Made by a program: the position numbers and the translations under genes
From: Bacteroidales bacterium
GTDB lineage: Bacteria; Bacteroidota; Bacteroidia; Bacteroidales; Bacteroidaceae
Direction of reading: 5' to 3'
Length of the DNA: 35,858 bases
Assembly (NCBI GenBank): GCA_022788345.1
Contig: JALFTM010000007.1
Span: 1-35,858 of the forward strand
The notes under the pieces: generated by a model
Databases searched by the model: none
Told to the model about the DNA's origin: nothing
The model's input: only the letters and a program-made list of their open reading frames with translations
Part shown: positions 16,902 to 25,704 of the stretch, piece by piece
How the letters are laid out: each line of letters begins with the position of its first letter
Position numbering within the stretch: position 1 is the stretch's first letter

Positions 16902-17361
16902 GTTGTAGGGTAATGCGTGAGTAGAGTGTGCTTGCTAAATAGTTGGCGGTACTTCCATCTGTTGTTGTGACAGAAGATGGCTTGGCCACACCAGTGCCAG
17001 ATGCTTTATATTCGGCTGTTAGTAAAAGGGTGCTGGTTGCAAGGCTATCCACAGTGAATGTCCAAGAGGGGTCAGCGTTTTCCTTATCGTAGTAGACCCT
17101 CTTAGTGCTATTGGAACTACTTGGAGCAAAGCTCCATGTATAAGTGGCTTCATAGAGACGACTACCTTTTTGTGCTTGAATAGCAGTAACACGAATTTGG
17201 TCTCCTTTGTAGAAGTATTTAGAATTGGTATGCGTTAAATTCTCCACCTTAAACCCAGAAAAAGTAGGTAAAGTTGAAAGATATTCACTCTCGTCTCGTG
17301 TGCAAGCAGATGTTGCAATCAAAGCACATAAGCTTAGCGTAAAAGGAAGTCTGGCTGTCAT
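16876..17361 (-). CDS. Lipoprotein of unknown function
   Basis: A 161-residue protein with an N-terminal signal peptide and lipobox (ATSAC, Cys20), followed by a soluble beta-rich domain. Segments such as FKVENLTHTNSKYFYKGDQI and ATYTWSFAPSSSNSTKRVYY look like one Ig- or PKD-like fold. No catalytic motif is evident and I do not recognise a family. It sits 24 bp downstream of the Maf gene and overlaps the next gene by 26 bp, so it is embedded in an operon of cytoplasmic enzymes. Envelope location is well supported; function is unknown. Confidence 0.75.
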   Translation of the reverse strand: MTARLPFTLSLCALIATSACTRDESEYLSTLPTFSGFKVENLTHTNSKYFYKGDQIRVTAIQAQKGSRLYEATYTWSFAPSSSNSTKRVYYDKENADPSWTFTVDSLATSTLLLTAEYKASGTGVAKPSSVTTTDGSTANYLASTLYSRITLQRAFTVLSN

Positions 17362-17385
17362 ATATCACAAGGAATAAGTAAGACG

Positions 17386-17970
17386 TTAGAATGTCTTGAG
17401 AATTTTGTAAAGTGTTTGTGTGGGAAGTCCCATCACGTTAAAGTAGGAACCATTGAATTGATCTACTGCAATATAGCCAATCCACTCTTGTATACCATAG
17501 CCTCCCGCCTTGTCAAAGGGGAGGTATTGTTTGATGTAATAATCAATCTCATCATCGCTAAGGAGAGAGAAACGCACGTGCGTTGTTTCAGAGAAGACTT
17601 CAACCTTCTCTTTCGTCATGACGCAAACGCCTGTTATCACCTGATGGGTGCGACCACTTAATTTTTCGAGCATAGCCTTGGCCTCGTGATAATTACTGGG
17701 TTTTCCTAAAATTTCATCCTCTAAGAATACCAAAGTGTCGGCAGCTATGATGAGTTCATTAGGTGCTTCCATGACAGATAGATAGGCTTCTGCTTTCTCT
17801 TTAGCGATATGTTTGACAATTTCTTCGCCTTTCAGAATTTTTGGAAATGTTTCTTCCATACCCACTAACGGGCGTACTTTGAAGTCTATTCCCATTCGCA
17901 CTAAGAGCTCACGGCGACGTGGGGAATTACTGGCAAGTATGATAGTGTATTTTTGTAAGTTATCTAACAT
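17386..17970 (-). CDS. maf: Maf-type nucleotide pyrophosphatase
   Basis: House-cleaning enzyme that hydrolyses non-canonical or pyrimidine nucleoside triphosphates (dTTP/UTP pyrophosphatase class, YhdE-like) to monophosphates. The 194-residue product shows the family motifs in order: ASNSPRRRELL at residues 13-23, the ELIIAADTLV segment with its conserved Asp, LGKPSNYHEA, LSGRTHQVITGV, FDKAGGYGIQEW and GSYFNVMGLP. Length is normal and there is no signal peptide. It sits 49 bp after the KdsC-like gene and 24 bp before a lipoprotein gene on the same strand. Maf next to KdsC- and DUF2520-type genes is, to my knowledge, a recurring Bacteroidota arrangement. Confidence 0.93.
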   Translation of the reverse strand: MLDNLQKYTIILASNSPRRRELLVRMGIDFKVRPLVGMEETFPKILKGEEIVKHIAKEKAEAYLSVMEAPNELIIAADTLVFLEDEILGKPSNYHEAKAMLEKLSGRTHQVITGVCVMTKEKVEVFSETTHVRFSLLSDDEIDYYIKQYLPFDKAGGYGIQEWIGYIAVDQFNGSYFNVMGLPTQTLYKILKTF

Positions 17971-18019
17971 TATAGATATATTCTTTTATTGTTTTGTATG
18001 ATAGGAAATAGATCTATGT

Positions 18020-18541
18020 TTACCATCCAAAGGCTTTAGCATCGTTCATCCAAAGGTTTTGCGCTTTAAGTACCTGTTCAATGACATCACGTACACATCC
18101 CATGCCTCCAGCAATAGGACTAATGTATGTTGCAATACTTTTAATTTCGGGAGCAGCATCTTTAGGAGCACAAGGACAACCACAATATGTCATCACTTCA
18201 TAATCGGGGATATCATCGCCCATATATAAAACTTCTTCAGCACATAAATTGACTGTTTTTAACCAGTCCTGAAAGCAAGGAAGTTTGAGAGAAATGCTAC
18301 TAAAGATATGAGGAATTCCTAAAGCTGCATAACGTTTGGCAACTGCAGGTGTGTTTCCCCCTGTGATAATGGCTACATGAAGCCCTCTTTTTACAGCTAA
18401 TTGCAGTGCATAGCCATCTTTAATGTTTGCTGTACGATTAGGAATGCCATCTTCTCCGATTAAGGGGATAGTAGAGAGGCTCAACACTCCATCCACATCG
18501 AAAACCAAGCCTTTTATTGTCGCTAAATCGTAGTTAATCAT
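18020..18541 (-). CDS. kdsC: KdsC-like HAD phosphatase
   Basis: HAD-superfamily phosphatase of the C0 (capless, tetrameric) type, most likely 3-deoxy-D-manno-octulosonate 8-phosphate phosphatase in the Kdo/lipopolysaccharide pathway. The 173 residues match the family length. Motif I is FDVDGVLS (Asp15 nucleophile, Asp17), motif II is VAIITGG, and motif IV is YMGDDIPDYEVM. The usual Thr after motif I is Ser here, which other members tolerate. It overlaps the end of the DUF2520-like gene by 8 bp, so it is translationally coupled. The alternative is the related N-acylneuraminate-9-phosphatase type, but context and length favour KdsC. Confidence 0.85.
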   Translation of the reverse strand: MINYDLATIKGLVFDVDGVLSLSTIPLIGEDGIPNRTANIKDGYALQLAVKRGLHVAIITGGNTPAVAKRYAALGIPHIFSSISLKLPCFQDWLKTVNLCAEEVLYMGDDIPDYEVMTYCGCPCAPKDAAPEIKSIATYISPIAGGMGCVRDVIEQVLKAQNLWMNDAKAFGW

Positions 18542-19334
18542 TTCTTTGTTTTGGATTTTTTGCGTGGCGCAATGCTGTTTGATGAATACTGTGACTCATC
18601 ATGCGATAAATTTCTTGTATGGCTGGCGATGTTTTAAGTAAATCTTCATGCTTAGCCATTACACTTTTATCCCAGCGCACGGCTGGCCCTGTTTGGGCTG
18701 TGCAGGGTGATAGTTCATGCACCTTTCGTGCGGTTTCTTGGATGAGTGGCAAGAGTGCTTCAATATGAACTCCACTATTGGCTAAGGCATCTTCGGCTAA
18801 GGCATAGCAGTGATTGACAAAATTACAGGCGAAAACAGCTGCAAGGTGCAACAACTGACGCTTATCACTTGGTAGTATGGCAACATTTTTAGAAAGGCGA
18901 TGCGCTATGTCGAGCAACTTTTCTTCTGTTGGATTGTCAGTTGCTTCTATGAAGAGGGGGACCTCTGAAAAGTCTATCATTCTCTCTTTTGAGAATGTTT
19001 GTAGGGGGTATAATACCCCAGCGGGGTGGTGTATGTTGCTGAGTGCTTTGAGTGGTACGCTTCCTGCAGTATGCACAAGTGTTGCGGTGGGAAAAAGCCT
19101 TGTAAGTTGTCTTGCAATATCTATGATAGCATCGTCCGAGATGGCCAAGAAGTATATATCTGCTTGTGGCAGAGCATCAAGATGCGTTGTTCCAAAACAC
19201 GAAAGTTGGGCAGAAAGGGTTGTAGCAGAACTTTTTTTACGACTGTAAACACCACATATTGAAATGTTCACTTTCTGAAGAGCCAATCCTAAATGAGTCG
19301 CTACATTACCAGCACCAATGAGTGCAACGTTCAT
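18534..19334 (-). CDS. Rossmann-fold DUF2520-like protein
   Basis: A 266-residue protein resembling the Rossmann-like/DUF2520 family, distantly related to NADP-dependent oxidoreductases such as F420-dependent NADP reductase and ProC. The N-terminal GAGNVATHLG (residues 7-16) is a nucleotide-binding glycine loop. VYSRKK follows the second strand, and FLAISDDAI and LVHTAGSVP are typical of the core. The C-terminal half is helical (QLLHLAAVFACNFVNHCYAL, then GPAVRWD), as in the DUF2520 domain. No substrate is known for the family. It is 27 bp downstream of the DUF4827-like gene and overlaps kdsC by 8 bp. Confidence 0.85.
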   Translation of the reverse strand: MNVALIGAGNVATHLGLALQKVNISICGVYSRKKSSATTLSAQLSCFGTTHLDALPQADIYFLAISDDAIIDIARQLTRLFPTATLVHTAGSVPLKALSNIHHPAGVLYPLQTFSKERMIDFSEVPLFIEATDNPTEEKLLDIAHRLSKNVAILPSDKRQLLHLAAVFACNFVNHCYALAEDALANSGVHIEALLPLIQETARKVHELSPCTAQTGPAVRWDKSVMAKHEDLLKTSPAIQEIYRMMSHSIHQTALRHAKNPKQRND

Positions 19335-19361
19335 ATTCTGAAATTGTAAATAAACTATTTA

Positions 19362-20054
19362 TCAACTACGTGCGCGTTGATAAGTAATCTCGTAAAAACT
19401 GGCGTAGTAGAGATTTTGTGCACGGCCATGGCCACTTGTACTGGGAACTATGAGACGTACTTTAGAGATCTCTTGTTCGGGAGTCGTTGCACGACCAATA
19501 TAGACATACTCCAAAGGCTTTAGCCAGCCAGTGGGTACACTTGTTGAACTTGAGGCTAACAAGTTGTAGAGTGCGCCACTAAGCAGGTTGCCCGAAATTG
19601 TACCATAACTATTTGTACAGGACATCACATCAGGAGCTGTGGAGTACATGGAAGACATGCTACTCATGCTGAGCGAATCGCCTGAAATGTTGTACTCTGT
19701 GAACCGAGATAGAATTGTTGTCGTAGTATTCTCAGCCAAACGGGAGCCAACGCCTTGACGAACAATTTGCATATAAATGCCTGTACTTCCAAAAAGAACA
19801 TACTCGTTATTACTCACATTCGTCGTGCTGTCTTGTGCCAAAAATTGGCTCTCAGATATTACTTGAATGTTACCAGGTACATAGAGCAATGTATCGCCGT
19901 CACTACTCTTAACTAACGTGCCTTTCTTTAAGAAATTGGAGATTTGATTGCGCTGTTGCTTGATTTTCTCTGCATAAGTATCTTCCTCTTGACAAGAAGT
20001 AACTGCTACTCCTGTGCAGAGGAAAACTAAGATGGCGCAAAGATATTTCTTCAT
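19362..20054 (-). CDS. DUF4827-like lipoprotein
   Basis: A 230-residue lipoprotein: signal peptide with VTSC lipobox (Cys21), then QEEDTYAEKIKQQRNQISNF, which resembles the start of DUF4827 proteins of Bacteroidales, often described as FKBP-like. A Ser/Met-rich low-complexity stretch (SLSMSSMSSMYS) lies in the middle, and YASFYEITYQRARS closes the protein. It is the first gene of a six-gene minus-strand run; a TAnnTTTG element lies 118 bp upstream of the start. The 289-bp gap before it holds nothing else I can name. Function is unknown; a peptidyl-prolyl isomerase-like role would be inference. Confidence 0.75.
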   Translation of the reverse strand: MKKYLCAILVFLCTGVAVTSCQEEDTYAEKIKQQRNQISNFLKKGTLVKSSDGDTLLYVPGNIQVISESQFLAQDSTTNVSNNEYVLFGSTGIYMQIVRQGVGSRLAENTTTTILSRFTEYNISGDSLSMSSMSSMYSTAPDVMSCTNSYGTISGNLLSGALYNLLASSSTSVPTGWLKPLEYVYIGRATTPEQEISKVRLIVPSTSGHGRAQNLYYASFYEITYQRARS

Positions 20055-20171
20055 TGAATGTAAAATTAAAGGAGGGGTCTTTATAAAGATGTCAAGGAAG
20101 GGGGCTTCTGGAGGAAACTGTATTTCGCTTGACGGAGGCCACTCTCGTCTTTGTTTCTATTTATCTAACTG

Positions 20172-20179
20172 CAAATATA
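20172..20179 (-). promoter_or_regulatory. Promoter -7 element (TAnnTTTG)
   Basis: The minus strand reads TATATTTG, 118 bp before the DUF4827-like start codon, giving a leader of roughly 110 nt. It is the only good promoter match I see for the six-gene minus-strand run from 20054 to 16020. Confidence 0.5.
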
Positions 20180-20343
20180 AGGCTTTTTAGGCAAGCGAGT
20201 AGCCATGTAAGTCTTAAAATACTGCATGAAATCAGTTATAAAAGCCGAAAAAATAGTCCTTTTGGGGGAGTAGGATGTAGAGGTTGGAATAGATTTTATT
20301 TCGTATAAAGCCAATTGGCAACCATCTGACACGAAGATAAAGT

Positions 20344-21009
20344 TTAATCTTCGGAGAAAATAGCAGAACCGATACGTACCATATTACTACCTTCTTCAAT
20401 GGCAATACGATAGTCACCACTCATACCCCACGAACGTAAGCAAAAGGTGTCGCTGTCTGAGAAGTAGTTTGTTTTGAGGTAATCAAAGCAAGCCTTTGCC
20501 TTTTGGAAATCGTTACGCACACGAGAGATATCATCGGTGTTAGAAGCCATACACATAAGTCCTACGATGTTTATGTTATTCAGCTCTTTCCAATGGCCAT
20601 CAGAAAGGAAATTCTCTAATTCTTCAGCAGTAAATCCAAACTTGGTTTCCTCTTGTGCCACATGTAATTGCAGTAGGCAAGGAATCATGCGTTGATAACG
20701 ACTTGCTTGTCGGTTGATTTCAACAAGCAAACTCTCTTTGTCTACGGCGTGGATAAGCGATACAAAGGGAGCAATATATTTCACTTTATTGACTTGCAAA
20801 TGACCTATAAAGTGCCAAGAAATGTCTTTAGGCAAAGCTTCGTATTTGGGGAGCAGTTCTTGGGCACGGCTTTCTCCAAAAACACGTTGTCCTGCCTTAT
20901 AGGCAGTGACAACGGCTTCTTGAGGGTAGTATTTAGAAACAGCCACTAAAGTGACGTCCGACGGTAGTGTCGCTTTAATAGCTTCTAAACGTTCAGAAAT
21001 GACAGACAT
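20344..21009 (-). CDS. YggS-family PLP homeostasis protein
   Basis: Pyridoxal-5'-phosphate-binding protein of the YggS/PLPBP family, which controls cellular PLP and amino-acid pools rather than catalysing a known reaction. The 221-residue product has the PLP lysine in VAVSKYYP (Lys26), then FGESRAQELLPKYEALP, WHFIGHLQVNKV and GLMCMASNTDD. The phosphate-binding end is SWGMSGDYRIAIEEGSNMVR with RIGSAIF after it. All family landmarks are present. It starts 6 bp after the DUF4494-like stop, so the two form a unit. Confidence 0.93.
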   Translation of the reverse strand: MSVISERLEAIKATLPSDVTLVAVSKYYPQEAVVTAYKAGQRVFGESRAQELLPKYEALPKDISWHFIGHLQVNKVKYIAPFVSLIHAVDKESLLVEINRQASRYQRMIPCLLQLHVAQEETKFGFTAEELENFLSDGHWKELNNINIVGLMCMASNTDDISRVRNDFQKAKACFDYLKTNYFSDSDTFCLRSWGMSGDYRIAIEEGSNMVRIGSAIFSED

Positions 21010-21015
21010 AAGTAA

Positions 21016-21492
21016 TTACTCTTCAGTTTTTTCAATACGCTTCATTCCTTCTGGAGCTTCCTCTTGGTAATGGAAAACATCCATCAACATAGTCTCACTA
21101 ATGGCTGAAATAGTATAGTCCATCATTGAAGATTTCATGCCCTCGTCCAAGCGTTCAATTGCTTTACGCAAATCAGCAGCTTGAATGAGAACGGTGGAAG
21201 AGGTCTTCTTCTCTTTTGCTGTTTTTTCGTCGAGTGTGATAAATGTCAGTTTTGCCTTGAAAAAGCGATCAGCGCTTTCTTCGTGTGTTTCAAAAAGTTC
21301 TGCATAGCGAGCACGCTTGATGTCAGATACTTCGAACTCACCTGTCATAAAAGGTTGTATTTCTTCAATGATGCGCTTCTCTGCATCGGTGAAACTGACT
21401 GCATCTACGAGATAAGGCTCTGAAACCTTTTTTATGCTGCCATCTTCTTGATTTTTTTCGTACTTGATCTTACACTCGAACCATTCAAACAT
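21016..21492 (-). CDS. DUF4494-like protein
   Basis: A 158-residue soluble protein with the opening MFEWFECKIKYEK, the middle YLVDAVSFTDAEKRIIEEI and the segment RYAELFE, matching Bacteroidota DUF4494 proteins as I know them. There is no signal peptide and no membrane helix; the C-terminal third is charged and partly helical. The function of the family is unknown. It is followed 6 bp later by the YggS-family gene, suggesting joint expression. A promoter element lies about 90 bp upstream. Confidence 0.8.
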   Translation of the reverse strand: MFEWFECKIKYEKNQEDGSIKKVSEPYLVDAVSFTDAEKRIIEEIQPFMTGEFEVSDIKRARYAELFETHEESADRFFKAKLTFITLDEKTAKEKKTSSTVLIQAADLRKAIERLDEGMKSSMMDYTISAISETMLMDVFHYQEEAPEGMKRIEKTEE

Positions 21493-21582
21493 ATCTTTGC
21501 TTTTTTAGTATATTAAACTCCAATGTGGGTGTGAAATAATGGTCTATGGGTATACCACTACTTCATGTCTGAAACTTGCCTG

Positions 21583-21590
21583 CAAAGATA
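21583..21590 (-). promoter_or_regulatory. Promoter -7 element (TAnnTTTG)
   Basis: The minus strand reads TATCTTTG, 91 bp before the DUF4494-like start codon. No well-spaced TTTG is visible at -33. Confidence 0.5.
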
Positions 21591-21769
21591 GCGAAGAATA
21601 GCGAAGCAGGGATATTTTCCAAAGCTTTTTTCGCATGAGATAGTTGCAGAAAAAGAAAGTGTAGAAGTAGTGCGGATTTAAGAGCAAATATCAGTAATAA
21701 ATAATTACCCGGTATATAAACTAAGCTCCAGTGTGCTTATTGTTTTCATTTTATCTGGCTACACAAATG

Positions 21770-21812
21770 CAAATTCACCATATTCTCCACCTGGATGAAT
21801 ATAGTGAATTTG
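21770..21812 (-). terminator. Inverted repeat at end of ATP synthase operon
   Basis: Arms 21770-21778 and 21804-21812 (9 bp), a one-base mismatch, then arms 21780-21785 and 21797-21802 (6 bp), with an 11-nt loop. It starts 5 bp after the atpG stop. There is no clear T run on the minus strand, so it may be a weak terminator or an mRNA 3'-end stabiliser. Confidence 0.5.
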
Positions 21813-21817
21813 TACTA

Positions 21818-22678
21818 TCATTGCATACTTCCACCAACAAGGTCAAGAAGTTCTGTCGTGATTGCTTGCTGACGGGTTTTGTTATAAGTCAGTGTAAGTT
21901 CTTGAAGCAAATCATCTGCATTGTCCGTTGCTGTTTGCATGGCTATCACTCGAGCTGCATGCTCGCTTGCAATACTATCTAAGACAGCGGCATAAAGTTT
22001 GATATTCAAAGACTTTGGTATTAATGTCTGCAATAGAACTTTAGGAGATGGTTCTACCAAGTAGTCATATTTTATCTCCAAGTCTTCTATCTGAACTTCT
22101 ACGGGGAGGAAGCGCTCCTCGGTTAAAACTTGTTTTGAATTGCTATGAAAGTGGTGAAATAACAGTTTTACCTCATCGATCTCTTTTTCAATAAAAGCCT
22201 CACATAGTTCTTGGGCAATAGCCGCCACTCGCTCATAGCTGGGGTGTTCTACAAGTTCACTTTCATTACGAAGGTCTCCTTGAAAGAGCTTTGTTAAAGA
22301 GTCGTAGCCCTTTTTACCGAAAGCATAGACACGTACAATCTCTACTTTTTCTTGTGAATACTTTTCTTTAATAAGCTGAAAAGCCTTAACAACATTGTTG
22401 TTGAAACCGCCACAGAGACTGGAGTTGGAAGTGATAACCACCAATGCTACTCGCTTTTTATCTCTCTGTGCCAATAATGGAGAAGGAAAGTTTTCATCAA
22501 TGTTTCCAGCATAAGCAGACATTATAGCGTTAAGACGTTCCTCATAGGGACGCATATTTTCTATGGCCTGCTGTGATTTGTGTAACTTCGATGAGGACAC
22601 CATCTTCATAGCACTCGTAATTTTACGAGTGCTATTGACAGAGGCTATGCGGTTTTTGACTTCTTTGAGTGAAGGCAT
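21818..22678 (-). CDS. atpG: ATP synthase F1 subunit gamma
   Basis: Central rotor shaft of F1, linking the catalytic hexamer to the c-ring. The 286 residues are the normal length: an N-terminal helix MPSLKEVKNRIASVNSTRKITSAMKMVSSSK, the SLCGGFNNNV segment and the C-terminal helix with ARVIAMQTATDNADDLLQEL and YNKTRQQAITTELLDLVGG. It is the last gene of the operon, 22 bp after atpA, and is followed by an inverted repeat. Placing gamma after alpha, separated from beta and epsilon, is the Bacteroidota arrangement. Confidence 0.97.
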   Translation of the reverse strand: MPSLKEVKNRIASVNSTRKITSAMKMVSSSKLHKSQQAIENMRPYEERLNAIMSAYAGNIDENFPSPLLAQRDKKRVALVVITSNSSLCGGFNNNVVKAFQLIKEKYSQEKVEIVRVYAFGKKGYDSLTKLFQGDLRNESELVEHPSYERVAAIAQELCEAFIEKEIDEVKLLFHHFHSNSKQVLTEERFLPVEVQIEDLEIKYDYLVEPSPKVLLQTLIPKSLNIKLYAAVLDSIASEHAARVIAMQTATDNADDLLQELTLTYNKTRQQAITTELLDLVGGSMQ

Positions 22679-22700
22679 AAGTGGTGTTTCAAGTTTACGT

Positions 22701-24284
22701 TTATTTATATTGAGCGGCTACATCTACGGCTACTTTCTGCAAAGAAGTCATGACTTCGTCTGTGAGCTTACCGCTACCTAAGACATCAAGTACATTCTCT
22801 TTGTAGTTAGTACGTAACAATTGCAAGAAACGATCTTGGAAATCGCGTACAGAATCCAAAGGAACATCTTTCAAGTAACCTTTTGTCCCACAAAAGAGAA
22901 TAGCAATCTGTTCAGCTACAGGCATAGGATTATATTGTGCTTGAATAAGAAGCTGGTTGTTCTTACGACCACGATCAATGGTCATAGCGGTCACAGCATC
23001 CATGTCTGATGCAAATTTGGAGAAAGCTTCTAATTCTCGATATTGTGCTTGGTCTATTTTTAGTGTGCCTGCAACCTTTTTCATTGCAGGTATCTGTGCT
23101 GCACCACCAACACGAGAAACAGATATGCCGACATCAATTGCAGGACGATTACCACTATTGAAGAGGTTGGTATCAAGATAAATCTGGCCATCAGTGATAG
23201 AAATCACATTTGTGGGGATATAAGCAGATACGTCTCCTGCTTGTGTTTCAATGATGGGAAGTGCTGTGAGAGAACCTCCGCCCACAACCTTTCCTTTCAG
23301 AGAATCTGGCAGATCATTCATCTTCTCTGCAATTTCTGTTTGATTATTGATACGTGCGGCACGTTCCAATAAGCGAGAGTGGAGATAGAAAATGTCACCT
23401 GGATAGGCTTCGCGGCCAGAGGGACGGCGAAGAATGAGTGACACCTCACGATAGGCAACAGCTTGTTTTGACAGATCGTCATAAACGACAAGTGCATTTT
23501 TGCCACGATCTCGGAAGAACTCGCCAATAGCTGCACCTGCAAAAGGAGCGTAGTATTGCATGGCTGCCGTTGTTGCTGCAGTGGCTGATACTACTGTAGT
23601 GTATGCCATGGCACCATGTTGTTTTAATGTTTCCACTATTGTGGCAACAGTAGATGCTTTTTGGCCAATGGCGACATAAATACAATAAACAGGATCGCCT
23701 TTTTCGAAGTTTTCCTTTTGGTTAATAATGGTGTCAATAGCGATAGCCGTTTTACCCGTTTGGCGGTCGCCGATGATAAGTTCACGCTGACCGCGACCAA
23801 TAGGGATCATAGAGTCAACAGCCTTAATGCCTGTTTGCAAGGCGTGATCCACAGGTTGACGATAAATAACGCCTGGTGCCTTTCGGTCAAGAGGCATGAG
23901 ATATTTGTCGCCACCAATTGGTATACCTCCATCAAGAGGTTGACCAAGTGGAGTAATAACACGACCAAGCATGTCTTCACTAACTTCAATTGAGGCTACA
24001 CGACCACTGCGCTTTACGCTTTGGCCTTCTTTGATACCTTCAGAGGAGTCGAAAAGCACAACACCTACATTGTCTTCTTCCAAGTTCATCGCAACGCCCA
24101 TCGTGCCATTTTCAAACTCTACGAGTTCATTTTCTGTCACGTTGGTAAGGCCATATACGCGTGCCACGCCGTCGCCTATAGTGAGGACAACGCCAACCTC
24201 CTTGAATTGGACTTGGGACTCTAAGTTGTTAAGCTGTTGAAGTAGAATATCTGATACTTCACTGGGCTTTATTGTATTGGGCAT
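22701..24284 (-). CDS. atpA: ATP synthase F1 subunit alpha
   Basis: Non-catalytic nucleotide-binding subunit of the F1 hexamer. The 527 residues begin with a helix that binds delta ([11 protein letters not shown]), followed by a beta-barrel domain with [14 protein letters not shown]. Walker [14 protein letters not shown] lies near 172-184, [12 protein letters not shown] follows, and the alpha signature with the catalytic arginine finger is [11 protein letters not shown]. The C-terminal helical domain is intact. It lies between atpH (33 bp upstream) and atpG (22 bp downstream). Confidence 0.98.
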   Translation of the reverse strand: MPNTIKPSEVSDILLQQLNNLESQVQFKEVGVVLTIGDGVARVYGLTNVTENELVEFENGTMGVAMNLEEDNVGVVLFDSSEGIKEGQSVKRSGRVASIEVSEDMLGRVITPLGQPLDGGIPIGGDKYLMPLDRKAPGVIYRQPVDHALQTGIKAVDSMIPIGRGQRELIIGDRQTGKTAIAIDTIINQKENFEKGDPVYCIYVAIGQKASTVATIVETLKQHGAMAYTTVVSATAATTAAMQYYAPFAGAAIGEFFRDRGKNALVVYDDLSKQAVAYREVSLILRRPSGREAYPGDIFYLHSRLLERAARINNQTEIAEKMNDLPDSLKGKVVGGGSLTALPIIETQAGDVSAYIPTNVISITDGQIYLDTNLFNSGNRPAIDVGISVSRVGGAAQIPAMKKVAGTLKIDQAQYRELEAFSKFASDMDAVTAMTIDRGRKNNQLLIQAQYNPMPVAEQIAILFCGTKGYLKDVPLDSVRDFQDRFLQLLRTNYKENVLDVLGSGKLTDEVMTSLQKVAVDVAAQYK

Positions 24285-24317
24285 ATTTGTTTTGTTAGAT
24301 TCTCCGAAAAACGTGCC

Positions 24318-24863
24318 TTAAGATGCTTGAAGGTCACGCTGGATTTGAGATAACTTGGATTTAACACTGGCATCAAGTTGTACACTATCGTATTCAAAGA
24401 TGAAACCACCAATAAGGGATTCATCGTATTGTATAGTGAGTGTAAACTCTCTTTGCACCTGTTTCTTTAATTCGTCTACCAAATGTGCTAATGCCTTTTC
24501 GCTTAGCGGAGTAGGCAGAGTCAAAGATGCTTCAACTATATGTTGGCGTTTGCGATAAGCGTCAACATAAGATTGTGCAATGAAAATGATGAAATCTTCC
24601 CTTTGTTTATTGATCACGAGTTCAAGAAATCGCTTCGTAGACATGGACAAAGCCTCCTGAGTCGTTGCAGCTGTTGAAAGTAGTGATAACTTTTGTGTAG
24701 CTGTAACAACTGGATTTGTGAGCATTGTCTTTAATAAATCTACTTCTAAGTAGGCTTTTATAAGTGCACTCATTTCGGCATACACCTTGGCTTCTTCTCC
24801 TTTCTCAAGTGAGAAGCGCAGAAGAGCAGTAGCATAGCGCGAAGAGATAATTCCTTGATTCAT
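24318..24863 (-). CDS. atpH: ATP synthase F1 subunit delta
   Basis: Peripheral-stalk protein joining the b dimer to the top of F1. The 181-residue product has the typical N-terminal six-helix domain (MNQGIISSRYATALLRFSLE, then LLKTMLTNPVVTATQKLSLL) and the C-terminal segment FTLTIQYDESLIGGFIFEYD with the family's GG motif, ending in a helix with KSKLSQIQRDLQ. The position between atpF (31 bp upstream) and atpA agrees. Sequence identity to model deltas is low, as is usual for this subunit. Confidence 0.95.
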   Translation of the reverse strand: MNQGIISSRYATALLRFSLEKGEEAKVYAEMSALIKAYLEVDLLKTMLTNPVVTATQKLSLLSTAATTQEALSMSTKRFLELVINKQREDFIIFIAQSYVDAYRKRQHIVEASLTLPTPLSEKALAHLVDELKKQVQREFTLTIQYDESLIGGFIFEYDSVQLDASVKSKLSQIQRDLQAS

Positions 24864-24894
24864 GAGTAAAAACGTTATACGATATGCTTGGAAA

Positions 24895-25398
24895 TTACTC
24901 CTTGATGTCTTGTAAAATTTGATCTATAAGTTGCTCTTGCTGAGATGGATTTTGCAATTGTTGTTGTAAAATTTTCTCAGCTATTTGAACAGAAAGAGTC
25001 GCTACCTGTGAACGAATGCTACGCAGAGCATTTTCACGCTCTGTGTGTATAGCATTTCTTGCGTCTTCTATCATTTTCTTACCCTCAAGGATAGCCTCAT
25101 CTTTTGCTTGCTGAATCATCTTGCTGCGTGTATCTGAGGCGTCTTTGAGTATCTGTGCTTGCTGATCATGCGCTTGTTTAAGCAAGGTTTCGCATTCAGC
25201 TTGGATATTGGCCAATTTCTCATTGGCCTCTCGGGCATTCTTCAGCGATTCATCAATGAATTGCTTGCGGTCTTCGACAGCCTTAAGAATAACAGGAAAC
25301 CCCCATTTCTTAAGGATGACGAATACCACAGTGAATGCAAGGAGCATCCAGAAAAGCAGGCCAAAATCTGGCGTTAAAAGTGCTGGTAAATCTTGCAT
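24895..25398 (-). CDS. atpF: ATP synthase Fo subunit b
   Basis: Membrane-anchored peripheral stalk of the ATP synthase. The 167 residues comprise a short periplasmic start (MQDLPALLTPDFG), one transmembrane helix (about 13-32, LLFWMLLAFTVVFVILKKWG), and a long charged alpha-helical coiled coil rich in Glu, Gln, Lys and Ala that dimerises and reaches F1. Only one b-type gene is visible, so a homodimer is expected. It lies 15 bp after atpE and 31 bp before atpH. Confidence 0.96.
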   Translation of the reverse strand: MQDLPALLTPDFGLLFWMLLAFTVVFVILKKWGFPVILKAVEDRKQFIDESLKNAREANEKLANIQAECETLLKQAHDQQAQILKDASDTRSKMIQQAKDEAILEGKKMIEDARNAIHTERENALRSIRSQVATLSVQIAEKILQQQLQNPSQQEQLIDQILQDIKE

Positions 25399-25413
25399 TC
25401 TGGAGAAGATTGA

Positions 25414-25689
<276 letters not shown>

Positions 25690-25704
25690 TTATTATCTAT
25701 ATCA

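Larger units (their letters stand above)
21493..21817. other. Gap between atpG and DUF4494-like gene
   Basis: This 325-bp gap holds the promoter element of the DUF4494-like/YggS unit and an inverted repeat after atpG. I see no coding sequence or RNA gene in the rest; it is AT-rich with no long open frame that looks like a protein. Confidence 0.6.

Noticed and set aside
20232-20420. 62-codon minus-strand frame upstream of the DUF4827-like gene
   Set aside because: Mostly overlaps the YggS gene in another frame and has no protein-like features or conserved context.
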